NCBI GenBank assembly: GCA_023150475.1 | Contig: JAKLKU010000019.1 | Span: 1-64,000 of the forward strand | Reading direction: 5' to 3' | DNA from: Planctomycetota bacterium | Lineage (GTDB): Bacteria; Planctomycetota; UBA1135; GCA-002686595 | DNA length: 64,000 nucleotides | In this document: one piece after another, positions 33,057-43,300 of the stretch | Layout of the letters: each line of letters begins with the position of its first letter | Position numbering within the stretch: the first letter of the stretch is position 1 | The notes under the pieces: generated by a model | Database searches by the model: none | Told to the model about the DNA's origin: nothing | Seen by the model: only the letters and a program-made list of their open reading frames with translations | Translations under genes and position numbers: made by a program

Positions 33057-33977
33057 ATGCTGCACGTCTCTCGCAAAGCGTGGCCGGTCGCTGGAGCGCT
33101 GTGTCTGTGCGCCGGGATCTTCGTTCCGCTGTGGCTTCTCGGCGACGCCGACCTGAGCCCGGACGAACGACTCGCGGTCGTGCGTTCGGGGCCGGATGCC
33201 GCGACCACGGAGCTGCTCGCTCCCACGCCGGAAACTGCGGATGCAGCGCACTGCCGCTCGCGCGATGCGACTGCGGCGTGCGCGGCGACGTCGCCGAACG
33301 CGGACGAGTCGGCGCGGAGGCTCGCCGACATCCGCGACGACCTCGCGTTCTTCGCGAACGAATCGTTGCACGGCGTGTTGCACCTCAATGCTGTGCTCGG
33401 ACACGTGTCGACTCTCGCAGCGCTGCCGGTTTCCGCTCGGCCCGACTTCGACTACGAGGACGACGACTCGATCGCGTATCGCATCGAGGGGCTCCCCGAC
33501 GGCATGAAGGGGCACGTGCTCATCGGACTCCAGCCGTACACCGAGGCGGGCGGCACGTATCGGTATCTCCAAATGAACCTCGACATGCCGTCGATCGAAC
33601 CCGAATACCTCGACGGCGTGTTTCGCGACGGCCCGAACGTCAATCTGAGCATCTCGTACGACGTCGCCGATCCGCACAAGCCGACCCGACTCGCCTTGAT
33701 GCTCCAGCGACGAGTCGATCTCTCCGCCTCGCGCGCGCAAGGCATCGATGCCTACGTCGGCTCCTTCACGCAGGGTGCCTATTACTGGCGCGATCTCCTC
33801 GATCCGGACGGAACGCCTTCCGCGAACACGTTCGGGATCGTCAATGGCCAGCCGGCCAGTCCTCGAGCCTTCCCCAGCGCCACGCCACTCGTAGGTGAGC
33901 TGCAGCTCGACCCGGAACTCTTGAACGAAGTCCTGGGTCGGCTTCAGCAGAAACTGTCGTTCGTCAAAGGAGAGTAG
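33057..33977 (+). CDS. Secreted protein of unknown family
   Basis: This 306-aa protein has an N-terminal hydrophobic segment (KAWPVAGALCLCAGIFVPLWLLG), a signal peptide or anchor. The rest is acidic and soluble-looking, with an Ala/Thr/Asp-rich linker to about residue 85, then a helical stretch with VLHLNAVLGHVSTL and a beta-rich C-terminal half (RYLQMNLDMPSIEPEYLDG, RLALMLQRRVDLSA). No family is recognised. The start is supported by GAGGAG six bases upstream of the ATG. A second secreted gene follows after two bases, so they form an operon with a long upstream region. Confidence 0.75.
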   Translation: MLHVSRKAWPVAGALCLCAGIFVPLWLLGDADLSPDERLAVVRSGPDAATTELLAPTPETADAAHCRSRDATAACAATSPNADESARRLADIRDDLAFFANESLHGVLHLNAVLGHVSTLAALPVSARPDFDYEDDDSIAYRIEGLPDGMKGHVLIGLQPYTEAGGTYRYLQMNLDMPSIEPEYLDGVFRDGPNVNLSISYDVADPHKPTRLALMLQRRVDLSASRAQGIDAYVGSFTQGAYYWRDLLDPDGTPSANTFGIVNGQPASPRAFPSATPLVGELQLDPELLNEVLGRLQQKLSFVKGE

Positions 33978-33979
33978 GC

Positions 33980-34285
33980 ATGTCGATGCCTCGCTTCCCG
34001 TTCGCGGCCGCGCTGGCGACCGCGGCGTTCCTCGTCCTCGGCGCGCCACTGGCGTCGTCGACGCAGCTCGCGTCGCCGAGGTCCGCGCAGGGCGGTATTC
34101 CGCCCGAACCGAAGAGCTGCACGAAGAAGATCGTGTCGAAAGCCTGCACTTCGTGTTCGGAGCCCGGCGTCTTGGACACCGATTGCAAGTCCGGCAACGA
34201 CTTCAAGGAATGCAGTGGCTCGTACACGACGTGCCAGAACGGCGCGCAGTGCGGTGCGAGCGTCGGATCCGATTCTTGCCCCTGA
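33980..34285 (+). CDS. Small secreted Cys-rich protein
   Basis: This 101-aa protein has a signal peptide (MSMPRFPFAAALATAAFLVLG, cleavage likely after the ASS region). The mature part of about 65-75 residues has eight Cys (SCTKKIVSKACTSCSEPG, then DC, EC, TC, QC and a final SC before the last Pro), enough for four disulfides. A pattern like this fits a stable extracellular peptide, but no family is recognised. It starts two bases after the stop of the 306-aa gene, and therefore the two products probably act together. Confidence 0.75.
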   Translation: MSMPRFPFAAALATAAFLVLGAPLASSTQLASPRSAQGGIPPEPKSCTKKIVSKACTSCSEPGVLDTDCKSGNDFKECSGSYTTCQNGAQCGASVGSDSCP

Positions 34286-34690
34286 TCGCGACTCCGACTC
34301 GAGATCGGCAGCTTGTCGTTGGCGCCCCGTGGTTCGCAGCGAGCCTCGGGGCGCCGATTCGGATACTGCCACTCGTCGTTGCGCCGAAAATCACGAGCGT
34401 GGTGCAACCGAACGCGCGCTGGCGAGTCCATGCTGGAAGCCCCGCGGTGTCTCTGCCGTCGCGATCCGCCCGCCGCGTCGCGCGAGGAGCGCACGAAGCC
34501 GTCGCCACGACGCGCTGCGAGCCGGCGTGACGCGCGCGCGTCCGTCCCGACCGTCGCCCCTCGACGAACCTCGCGCGCCCGGAGAGCGTCCAACCTTCGC
34601 CGCAACGGCGCGACGATGCCGGAATGCGCGTTGGCGAGGCCAAGGACCTGGTTTTCGTGACCCAACGTGCCGGGCCAGTTTCGCGCTGGG
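34286..34690. other. Intergenic region between convergent genes
   Basis: No gene is visible. It holds a strong hairpin at 34321-34355, described separately, and a second inverted repeat, TGACCCA (34658-34664) with TGGGTCA (34687-34693), whose right arm contains the stop codon of the minus-strand gene and may end its transcript. Confidence 0.5.
34321..34355. terminator. Long hairpin between convergent genes
   Basis: GGCGCCCCG pairs perfectly with CGGGGCGCC, and the intervening GGTTCG pairs with CGAGCC around a three-base loop, with a T/T mismatch between the two stems. It lies 36 bases after the stop of the Cys-rich gene. No T run follows on the plus strand, so it may be a Rho-assisted or bidirectional terminator. 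Confidence 0.55.
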
Positions 34691-35719
34691 TCAGCTCGCC
34701 TTGCGGAACAGGTCGAGGAACCGATCCTCATACCGCCGGAAAAGCCCGCGGCGGTCGAGTTCCTGTTTGAGCTCGAGTGCGTGGGCGCGATCCAGTTGCG
34801 CGCGCCGGAAGAGCGCTTCGATCCGTGCACTGACTTCGGGGGAAAGCGCTTCTTCGCGCGCTGCCGCAGCCGCCTCTCCCGCGGCTCCGTGGCGCGTTTC
34901 GTCCTCGCCGGCTTCGCCCGAGATCCCCGGTTCGTCCGTCGCGGGATTCGGTTCGCCTTCCTCTCCGCGCGGCTCGTCGGTTCCGGGCGACTCCAAAGCG
35001 CCGCCCGCGCCGAGCGCCTGCTGTGCGCGTTCGAGGTGCTCGCGCAGCGCCGTCTCGATCGATCCGGCGGCGTCGAGGAGTTCGGTGACGTCGAGCTCGA
35101 GCTCGGCGAGTCGGGCGAACGCCTCGAGCACCGCCGCCGACGCTCGCGGCGCCGGCACGTTCGCCGCGAAGAACGGGAACTCGCCGAGCAAGCACACGCC
35201 GTCGAGCCCACGTTCGTGCGCCGCGGCGAGGAACACGCCGTTCAAGCCGCCGATCTCGCCTTCTTGCAGCGGCACGACGCCTGCCTCGCGCAACTTCGTG
35301 ATCCACTCGTCGGACGTCGTCGCACCGAGCACGCGCGGCTCCGCGCCGGGCTGGATCGGGCTCGCCATCGCCGCGAACGTGAACACGCGTTCGACGTGGA
35401 AGCTCGCCGCGACGTCGAGCAGCGCTCGCGCGTAGGCGAACGCGTTCTGCGCGGGTTGCGCTTCACCGACGAGCACCAACAAGTCACGGCGACCTTGCGG
35501 ATCGCGCCACGCGAAGAACGGGCTCTTCGGCAGCCCCGCACTCTGGATCTTGCCGGCGTGCACGCCGATCGCGCCGGGCTCGAAGAACCCGCGTGGGTCG
35601 AGCGCGGCGACCGGCTCGGCGCCGAGCAGTTTGACGAGGTGCGCACCCGCGAGCTGGGCGACGGCGCCCATGCCGGGCCAGACGGCGACGAGCCACGGAG
35701 AGCGAAGCGGTGTTTCCAT
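34691..35719 (-). CDS. PAC2 family protein
   Basis: This 342-aa protein has a PAC2-type ATP-grasp-like/proteasome-assembly-chaperone fold in its first ~230 residues: the N-terminal WLVAVWPGMGAVAQLAGAHLV, LLVLVGEAQPAQNAFAYARALL, VFTFAAMASPI and LLGEFPFFAANVPAPRASAAV. The C-terminal ~110 residues are charged, with a Gly/Glu/Pro-rich low-complexity stretch followed by a helical tail. The ATG at 35719 begins METPLRSPW. PAC2 proteins in bacteria are of largely unknown role. It is divergent from the epimerase-like gene, with an inverted repeat (GTAGGCCGC, 35766-35774; GCGGCCTAC, 35818-35826) in the shared gap. Confidence 0.85.
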   Translation of the reverse strand: METPLRSPWLVAVWPGMGAVAQLAGAHLVKLLGAEPVAALDPRGFFEPGAIGVHAGKIQSAGLPKSPFFAWRDPQGRRDLLVLVGEAQPAQNAFAYARALLDVAASFHVERVFTFAAMASPIQPGAEPRVLGATTSDEWITKLREAGVVPLQEGEIGGLNGVFLAAAHERGLDGVCLLGEFPFFAANVPAPRASAAVLEAFARLAELELDVTELLDAAGSIETALREHLERAQQALGAGGALESPGTDEPRGEEGEPNPATDEPGISGEAGEDETRHGAAGEAAAAAREEALSPEVSARIEALFRRAQLDRAHALELKQELDRRGLFRRYEDRFLDLFRKAS

Positions 35720-35859
35720 GTCGAACCGTTTTCGAAGTCGAACGAGCGTCGAAGCGACCGAATCTGTAGGCCGCCGAAACATCGGACTTCCAGCCGTGAA
35801 GAGCGTAGTCGCGCGCAGCGGCCTACGCAGTGCTGACATCGGCCCGCGCGCGGCGCGCG

Positions 35860-35865
35860 TAGATT
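35860..35865 (+). promoter_or_regulatory. Predicted -10 element of the epimerase-like gene
   Basis: TAGATT ends six bases before the ATG at 35872, which would make the mRNA leaderless as in module 2. A convincing -35 at the right distance is missing; CTGACA occurs a little further upstream. Confidence 0.35.
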
Positions 35866-35871
35866 CGGGCG

Positions 35872-36576
35872 ATGTCGACCGAGCTCGCTTTCGTCGCCGG
35901 CGCAACCGGCTACACCGGAAGGTCCGTGGTGCGTGAGCTGCGCGCGCGCGGCGTGATCACCGTCGCCCACGTGCGCCGCGAGTCGCGCGAGTACGAGCGT
36001 TGGGCGAAGGCCTTTCGCGAGCTCGGCGCGGAGATCGACTCGACGCCGTGGGGGACCGGAGAGCTCGGAAAGCGGCTTGGCCGGCTCGCGCCGACGCACG
36101 TGTTCGCGCTCGTCGGCACGACGTGGGCGCGCGCGCGCCGCGAAGCGCGGGACGCAGTCGGCCCTCGGCCGAGCTATGCGACCGTCGACGTCGCGTTGAC
36201 GACCGAGCTCGTCGAAGCGGTGCGTCCACTCGCGCCACGGCCGCGTTTCGTGTTCCTCTCGTCGATCGGCACGGCGCCGGGCAAGTCGAATCCGTACCGC
36301 GCGACGCGGTGGCAGATCGAGGAGACGCTGCGCGGCGCGCTCGACGACTGGACGATCGTGCGGCCGAGCTTCATCACCGGTCCCGACCGCGAGGAGCGGC
36401 GTCTAGGCGAGACGCTCGGCGCCGCGACGTTCGACACGTTGCTCGCGCTCGCGCCGGCGAGGCTGCGCGATCGGTATCGGTCGATCACCGGTCCCGAACT
36501 CGCCCGCGCGCTGGTGCGGCTCGGCTTCGACCCGACCGCGCGCGGCCGGGTCGTGTACGCCGAAGACCTGCGCTGA
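35872..36576 (+). CDS. NAD(P)-binding atypical SDR/epimerase-like protein
   Basis: This 234-aa Rossmann-fold protein has a cofactor loop (VAGATGYTGRSVVREL, the GxxGxxG pattern), FLSSIGTAPGKSNPYRATRWQIEETLR in place of the SDR active-site region, and WTIVRPSFITGP, typical of NmrA-like or atypical extended SDRs. The usual YxxxK is replaced by YRATRWQIE, so catalysis of the standard type is uncertain. The ATG at 35872 fits the family's N-terminus. The stop TGA directly abuts the stop of the convergent DUF3857 gene. Confidence 0.88.
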   Translation: MSTELAFVAGATGYTGRSVVRELRARGVITVAHVRRESREYERWAKAFRELGAEIDSTPWGTGELGKRLGRLAPTHVFALVGTTWARARREARDAVGPRPSYATVDVALTTELVEAVRPLAPRPRFVFLSSIGTAPGKSNPYRATRWQIEETLRGALDDWTIVRPSFITGPDREERRLGETLGAATFDTLLALAPARLRDRYRSITGPELARALVRLGFDPTARGRVVYAEDLR

Positions 36577-39500
36577 TCAGCGCGTGAGCGAGAGCCGCGC
36601 GCGTTCCACTTCGTCGACGGCGCTCGCGAACTGCGCGAAGTCGCCGTAGCGGTCCTTCGACAACAGGAACGGCGGCAACGCCAGGGCGCGCCGCACGATC
36701 CACGTGCGCGAGTCCGTCTCGTGTCGCGTCGACAGCGTGTACGTGCCGTTCTCGAAGACGAGCTCCGAGCGCGGGCCGTCGCCTTGGAGCGCGAAGCCTT
36801 CGGGCAACGTCAGGCGCACTTCCGCGGAGAAGACGATCGACGAACCCAAGTGGTAGGGGAGCCTGCGTTCGCCTTCGCCGCCCGCGAGCTGGCGCGTCAA
36901 GTCGAGAGGCGGCGCCGGGAACCGCGTCGACAGCGCGCCGCCGGCGTCGTCGACGAAGCGTTTGACTCGCCCTTTCGCCGCGATCACGACGGGTTGGTCG
37001 TCGGAGTCGACGCCGCTGAGCTCGAAGCTCGCGAGATCGAAGCCGGGCACGATCGACGCGGCGAGCCGCGTGACCATCTGCTTCTTCTGCGCCTTGGGCA
37101 CGTCGCGCAGGCTCTCCTTCTGTGCGAAGCCGAGGTTGCCGGTCCACGAGAGCGCGACGTCGATTTCCGCAGAGAGATCCGCCGCGACCCGGACGTCGAG
37201 ATCGATGTGTTGGCCCACGCGGTCGACGAGCGGCACGTCGGGCGCCGCGAAGAACTTGTGCGAGCGCGTGCCGAAACACTCGGCGCGCGGCGCGCTCTGG
37301 ACGACGACGCCGTAGCCGAGCGTCTTGGACGACGGATCGCACCACGCTTCCGGACCGTCCTGCGGTCGCACGCGCACCAGCATCCGACCGAGCCAACGGC
37401 TCTCGTCGTAGAACTCCTCCGCCGCGTCGAGGTCCGCCGCCGGATCGAGTCCGCGAGAGAACACGACTTCGTGGTCGATCTTCACGGCGTCGAGCAACGC
37501 CGAGTAGAGCCACACCGGATTGCCTTCGCGCGTGAGCAGCGCGTTGGTCGCGGACGCGAACGTCGCCGGGTTGCGGCGATCGAGCGCACGCGCGACGAAC
37601 GCCCACAATGCGCGGGCTCGCGCTTCGTCGCCCGAGAGCCCGGCGGTTGCTTCCTCTGCGGCACGGGCGATCGGCGGCGTGACCCTCGCGCTCACGGCGC
37701 CGAGCGACGCGAGCGACGCCGCGAGGCGCTCGCGGTTCGGCGCCATGCCGAACTCGACGTTCGGGAGGAAGTGCTGCGGCTCGGGCGCGCCGGGCTCGGG
37801 CACGATCCGCGGCGTGTCGTGCGAGGTGTAGCTCCACGTGGTGCCGCCGCCCGCTGCGAGCTTTGCCTGCGACACGACTCGTTCGACGGCGACGAGCTCG
37901 CCGAATTGGCGCTCGGCCGCGATCAGCGCGAGCGAGTCCGGTGCGGTGACCGAGTAGTGGGAGACGTGGAACGGTTCGTCGACGGACGCGAACTGCCAGC
38001 GCGGGAACCGGACGATGCCGTCGCGCGGCGCGGAGAACCGATCGATCACGATCGTCTCGACGAAGTCGCCGGGCTCGAGCTGCGGCATCACGTACTCGCC
38101 GTCGGCTTCGATCGGTTCGAACTCGCGGCCGTCCGCCTTGCGCGTGACGACTTCGAGCACTTCGCCTTCGAGCCGCTGCGTGCCGTGCGCTTCGCAGGCC
38201 TGCAAGTCGCGCAGGTGCAGGATCGTGTGCGTCAGCATCTCGTAGCCGCCGTCGGCGAAGACCGTGACGTCCGACCAGTCGAGCACGCGAACGACCGAGT
38301 CGTCGAAGCGTTTGGCGTCGTAGCCGGCGAGCGCCTCGGCCGCGCGTTCGTCGGCGGCGCGGCGGCGCGCGACGAACGGCGTGAGCGGCGTTTCCGAGTC
38401 GAGCGCCTCGAGCTCCGCGCGCGCCGCGACGTCCGACGGATCACGTTCGAGCACGGCGCGCCACGCTGCACGCGCCGCGTCGCGATCCCCTCGTCGCGCG
38501 GCGATCCGCGCGAGCCGCCGCCAGGCGTCGGGCGCGTGCGGCGCGAGCGCCGTGGCTTCCGCCAACGTCCACGTCGCGTCGTCGTCGCGCCCACAGTCGA
38601 CCAGGAAGTCGGCGTAGTCGATGCGCGGCGCGGCGATCGGGGCACGCTCGATCCGCGCGCGATGCCAGGCTTCCGCTTCGGAGACGAGCCCGAGCGCGTG
38701 CGCGCGCTCGGCGAGCTCCGCGAGCCGGAGTTGATTGACGCCGACGCGTTGGACGGCCTGCACGAGCGCGAGGTACGCGCGCGTCGAGAGGCCTGCGCGG
38801 TCGAGCCGCGTGATCGCCCGGTCGTACGCCGTGTACGACGGCGCGGGCGTCGCGAACGCGTGCTCGAGCGCGTCTTCGGCACGCACGTCGAGTTCGAGTT
38901 CGTCGTAGACACGTTCGAGTTCGAGCCACGCCTCTTCGCGCGCGGGAGCGATCTCGGTGAGGCCCTTCAAGCGCCGCAGCGCGTCCTCCTTCTTGTCCTC
39001 GGCGGCGAGGCGTTTCGCGAGTTCGAGCCCGGCGCCGTACGCGTCGGGCTTCGCGGCGAGCGTGCGTTCGTAGAGTTCGCGCGCACGGTTGCGTTTCCAC
39101 GCGTCGGGCAAGTGCGGCGCGTCCTTGGTGACCGTCGCGGCGAGCGAGATCAGCGCAGGATCGTCGGGCGCGAGCTCGAGCGCCGCTTCGACGTGCGCGA
39201 GTCCTTCCGCGGCTCGGCCGTCGAGGATCGTCAGCACGCCGAGCACCGCTTCCGTGCACGGACCTCGGTCCGCGAGCGCGGCGAGCTGCGCGGCGGACTC
39301 GAGCTCGAGCCCGGTGAGTGCGCGCGGTGGCTGCGCGGCGCCGAACTCGCGCGGCGAGCGGTCGCGGCCGAACTCGTCCTGCGGCTCGGCGACGCCCGCG
39401 AGCGGTTCGCCGCGCTCGTCGAGCACCCGCACCGCGAACGTCGCCCCCGCGTCGGTCGCCACCGAGAGCACGAGCACGTTCATGCCACGCGCGACCCGCA

Positions 39501-40350
39501 CCGGCACGAGCTCGAGCGCGGAGCGCGCGGCGGCGCGGAAGTCGACGCGACCCGAGACTTCGCCGTTCAGGCACCAGTCGAAGCTCGGATCCTCGACCGA
39601 GCCGCGCCACGGCGCATCGCGCACCGAAGCCACGTCGAAGACGAAACCGGTGCGGCCGTCGCGCGCGTCGATCTCGAGCCAGGCCGGCGCGGTGGACGCG
39701 CTTTCGAACTCGAACGCGACGAGCGCGTGCCCGAGAGCGGATCCGAGCACGAAGTCGAGCCGCGGCGTCGTCGGCTCGAGAGGCGAGCGCGAGCGCGCGA
39801 GCCAGCGCAACTTCGTCCCGCGCACGCCCGCGTGTTCGCGCTCGAAGCCCGGCTCGGCGAGTCGAGCGCTCTCGCGCCTCGCGCCGTCGACGTCGTCGAG
39901 CGGCCCGAGCGGTCCGAGCACCGAGAACCGGGAGAGCCAACCCGGGAACGCGTCCGCGAGCGGCGCGGCGAGCGGCGCACGCGCGGCGCGAATCCTGCCC
40001 TGCAAGCGCGCGAGCTCGCCCTTGGCGCGGAAGCCCATCCGTTCGCCCGAAAGCGCGAGTGCCGCGTCCGCGAGCTCGGGCGTCGACGCGCAGAGCTCGG
40101 CGCTCGCGGCGACCAGGCGCAGCGAGCCTTCGACCAGCGGATGCTCGGGCTCGGCGGCGATCGCCGCGAGCCATTCGGCGAGGTTCTCGCGTTGTGTCGC
40201 GCGCGGATCCGCGTCACCGACGAGCAGGCGCGCGAAGCCTTCGACGTCGGGTTCGACGCCCGCGCGCGACGCGCCGGCCGAGAGCGCTCCCGCGCTGCTC
40301 ACGAGGAGCAGCGCGGCGAACCGTTTCATCTTCGCGACCCAGCGTTTCAT
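36577..40350 (-). CDS. Large exported TPR/DUF3857 protein with degenerate transglutaminase domain
   Basis: This 1257-aa protein has the signal sequence MKRWVAKMKRFAALLLVSSAGALSAGA (cut for space; cleavage near residue 28). Residues up to ~600 are TPR-like helical repeats. The later half holds a DUF3857 beta domain and a transglutaminase-like core. At the position of the catalytic Cys the paralog has FGDCKDKS, but this protein reads LTREGNPVWLYSALLDA, with no Cys. The His region reads WLGRMLVRVRP, also without the His, while the Asp in AWCDPSSK remains. I infer a non-catalytic paralog. Its ATG overlaps the upstream stop (ATGA), and AAGGAGG precedes it. Confidence 0.85.
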   Translation of the reverse strand: MKRWVAKMKRFAALLLVSSAGALSAGASRAGVEPDVEGFARLLVGDADPRATQRENLAEWLAAIAAEPEHPLVEGSLRLVAASAELCASTPELADAALALSGERMGFRAKGELARLQGRIRAARAPLAAPLADAFPGWLSRFSVLGPLGPLDDVDGARRESARLAEPGFEREHAGVRGTKLRWLARSRSPLEPTTPRLDFVLGSALGHALVAFEFESASTAPAWLEIDARDGRTGFVFDVASVRDAPWRGSVEDPSFDWCLNGEVSGRVDFRAAARSALELVPVRVARGMNVLVLSVATDAGATFAVRVLDERGEPLAGVAEPQDEFGRDRSPREFGAAQPPRALTGLELESAAQLAALADRGPCTEAVLGVLTILDGRAAEGLAHVEAALELAPDDPALISLAATVTKDAPHLPDAWKRNRARELYERTLAAKPDAYGAGLELAKRLAAEDKKEDALRRLKGLTEIAPAREEAWLELERVYDELELDVRAEDALEHAFATPAPSYTAYDRAITRLDRAGLSTRAYLALVQAVQRVGVNQLRLAELAERAHALGLVSEAEAWHRARIERAPIAAPRIDYADFLVDCGRDDDATWTLAEATALAPHAPDAWRRLARIAARRGDRDAARAAWRAVLERDPSDVAARAELEALDSETPLTPFVARRRAADERAAEALAGYDAKRFDDSVVRVLDWSDVTVFADGGYEMLTHTILHLRDLQACEAHGTQRLEGEVLEVVTRKADGREFEPIEADGEYVMPQLEPGDFVETIVIDRFSAPRDGIVRFPRWQFASVDEPFHVSHYSVTAPDSLALIAAERQFGELVAVERVVSQAKLAAGGGTTWSYTSHDTPRIVPEPGAPEPQHFLPNVEFGMAPNRERLAASLASLGAVSARVTPPIARAAEEATAGLSGDEARARALWAFVARALDRRNPATFASATNALLTREGNPVWLYSALLDAVKIDHEVVFSRGLDPAADLDAAEEFYDESRWLGRMLVRVRPQDGPEAWCDPSSKTLGYGVVVQSAPRAECFGTRSHKFFAAPDVPLVDRVGQHIDLDVRVAADLSAEIDVALSWTGNLGFAQKESLRDVPKAQKKQMVTRLAASIVPGFDLASFELSGVDSDDQPVVIAAKGRVKRFVDDAGGALSTRFPAPPLDLTRQLAGGEGERRLPYHLGSSIVFSAEVRLTLPEGFALQGDGPRSELVFENGTYTLSTRHETDSRTWIVRRALALPPFLLSKDRYGDFAQFASAVDEVERARLSLTR

Positions 40351-43300
40351 CGTTCCTCCTTGCGCGTCTGCTCCGCGGCGCCGCTCTCGCCGGACTCGGA
40401 CGGCGCGGGCGGACGGATGCGGATCACACGTTCTTCCGCTTCACGGATCGATTGGAGCGCGTCGCGGAAGTCCGCGTAGCGCGCGAGCGGGATGCGGCGT
40501 TCGTCGAGGCGGAAGACCCGCCGGATGCGCAGTTCGTCGCCGACGTGCTCGACGTCGAGCGTGTACGAGCAGAGCCCTTTCGCCCTCACGAGCGTCGACG
40601 GCGGCACTTCGACGACCGTTGCGCCCGGCGGCAGCGTGTAGACGAGCACGAGCTCTTCGAGGAACGGTCGATCGAGCACGACGTCGAAGCGCCGCTCTTC
40701 CGGCGGCTCGACCGCGACACGATCGAGGCCGAATCGTTCGAACGCGAGACGCAACGTCGCTCCGTCGCGGTCGCGAGCCCACAGGTTCTCCGCGGAGAAT
40801 CGTGCGTCGAGCGTCGGCGCGATCCCGAGGTCCTCGAGCGGCGACGTCGTGATCTCCGTCACCGCCACTTTGCCGAACGCGTCGCCGATCGACTCGGCGA
40901 AGCGCTTCGAGAGATCGCCTTTCTCGCCGCCGAAGCGATAACGCAGCTCGACGCCGAAGAAGCCGTTGCTGCGGTCGCGATAGTCGACGGTGCCCGTGCC
41001 GCGAGGGTCGAGCGCGACACGGATCTCGCGGCGGCGCGCGTTCTCTTCGGGCGGCGCGTACGGGATCGAGTGCACGCTGCCGCCGGACGCGTCGACGTGC
41101 AGCACGTTCGCGCCTTGGTCGTCGGCGCGCAGGTACTCGATCGGGTTGCGATCGGCCGTCGCATCGAGGTAGAAGCCCGGGCGCTCCGCCGTCGGCTTCA
41201 CGTACGCGATGCAGTGGTTGAAGTGCTCGACCATCGCGGCGTCGAGCGGTTCGTCCGGGCGGAAGAAGTCGGCCTTGATCACCACTGGGTTCGCTTCGAC
41301 GCCGATCTGCTTCAAGAGCTCGACCAGCAGGATCGACTTGTCCTTGCAGTCGCCGAAACGGCGCTCGAAGATCGTCGGCGCGCTGTAGGGCTGATACCCG
41401 TGCGGACCGAAGGCCCACGCGTTGTAACGGATCTCCTGACCGACGAAGCGCGCGATCGCGCGGATCTTGTCGCGCTCTTCGGTGAGCCCAGCGGTGAGCT
41501 CCGCGACCTTGGCCTTCATCGCTGGCGTGCTCGTGAACTCGTCCTCGATCAACGCCCACCACCATTTCGCGAAGTGCTCCCAGCTCGCGAACGTCGAGAG
41601 ATCGACGCGCGGCGCGAACTCGTCGCGCCGCGGCATCGCGCTCTCGAGCGGCGGCCGCACCAGGTCGCGCGCGACCCACCGCAGCACGGTGCGGCCCTTG
41701 TCGTCGGTCGACGTCGATCGTTCGAGCTGCTCGCCGTTGCGTTCGGCGGCGTGCACCTGCATGCCCGGCGGCACGAGCACGACGAGCTCCGAACGCGCGA
41801 CCGGCGCCAGCGGATCGGGCACGTCCGCGTAGAACACGTGGCGCACGCCGAAGTACTCGCCGAACACGTCGGGTTCGGTGTCGTCGACGCGGTACTCGAC
41901 GTCGAGCACGTCGCCGACGACGAGCGGCGGGACGTCGTAGACGCGCACGGCGTACTCGCCGCTCAGTTGATCGCGGCGCGGCGGCGGCGCGCTTTCGACG
42001 CGGCCGTCGGCGTGCAGGACGCGCAGCTCGCGCACTTCGAGCGCGGCGCCCGCGCGGTAGGGGATGCCGTAACGATCGAGTGCCTTGACGCCGCCCGAGT
42101 TCTGCACGCGCAACACCAAGTGCTCGTAGCGTGACTCGCCGCCGTCCGCGCCGACGCGGTAGACGACGGTGCGATCGAGCACGGCGACGGGCTCGTTCTC
42201 CGCGCCGGCGGGCGCCGCGGACTTCACGAGCTCGCGTGCGTCGCGGCGATAGGGCTCTTCGAACGGATCGCGCGAGCTCTCCGCGAGCCACGCGCGCTGC
42301 CTGCGCGCCAACGCGTCGCCGGGGTCGAGCCGCAGGAGCTCGTCGAGCTCGCGCAGCGCCCGCGCCGTGTCGCCTTCGCGTTCCGCGAGGACCGCCGCTT
42401 GGCGCAGCAGCCCTTCGTCCTCCGGCGCGAGTGCGCGAGCCGCTTCGAGGTGCTCGCGCGCGCGGGGCAGGTCACGAGCGTGCTCGTAGACACGTGCGAC
42501 GGCGAGCCGTGCGTCGAACGCGAGCGGTGATGCCGCGAAGAGCCGACGCGCGAGCGCTTCGACGTTGCCGCGGCCGTCGCCCGAGTCGAGCAGTCGTCCC
42601 GCGTCGGCGTAGTGCTCGAGCAACGCGTCGAACACGGGCCCGACGTTGCCGCGTTCCGCGAACGCACGTTCGAGCTCCTCGAGCGCCGCGCCGTGCCAGC
42701 CGCGGGCGAGCGCGTCGTTCGTGCGCCGCAGCACCGCGGCGACCGCGTTCCGCGCGTCGTCGAAGCGGAGCGCTTCGTCGCGCACGCGCTCGGCGTCGGC
42801 GCGCCGGTCGAGCTCGGAGAGCGCGGCGGCGTACGTGTTCGCGATCGCGAACGAACGCGGCGCGGCGTCGCGCGCGGCGAGCGCACACTCGAGCGCTTTG
42901 GTGGGGATCGGATTCGCTTGCAGGTAGAACGCGGCGAGCGAAAGCCAACCGAGCGCGTGCCCGGGATCCCGCTCGACGACGGCGCGGAGCGCGTCGAGCT
43001 CCGCAGAGACGCGGCGTTCGGAAGGCGCGGTGATCGCCGCCGGACGGTTCGCCCACGCGACGAGCCACAGCGCGCCGACGTCGTCCGGCGCGAGGTCTCG
43101 CGCACGCTCCGCGAGTTCGACCTTGTGCTTCGACGCGAGATCCTCCGCGTCGCGGAGGATCGCGAGCAGCGCCGCGAGTCGCGCGGCGTGCGGGTCGGCC
43201 GCTCGTTCCGCGAGGACGTCGCTCGCGCGGCGCGGCGGCGCGCCTCGCGGTTCACGTCCGGCGCGGGTCGGCGTCGCGATCCTCGCCGAGTCGCTCGCGA

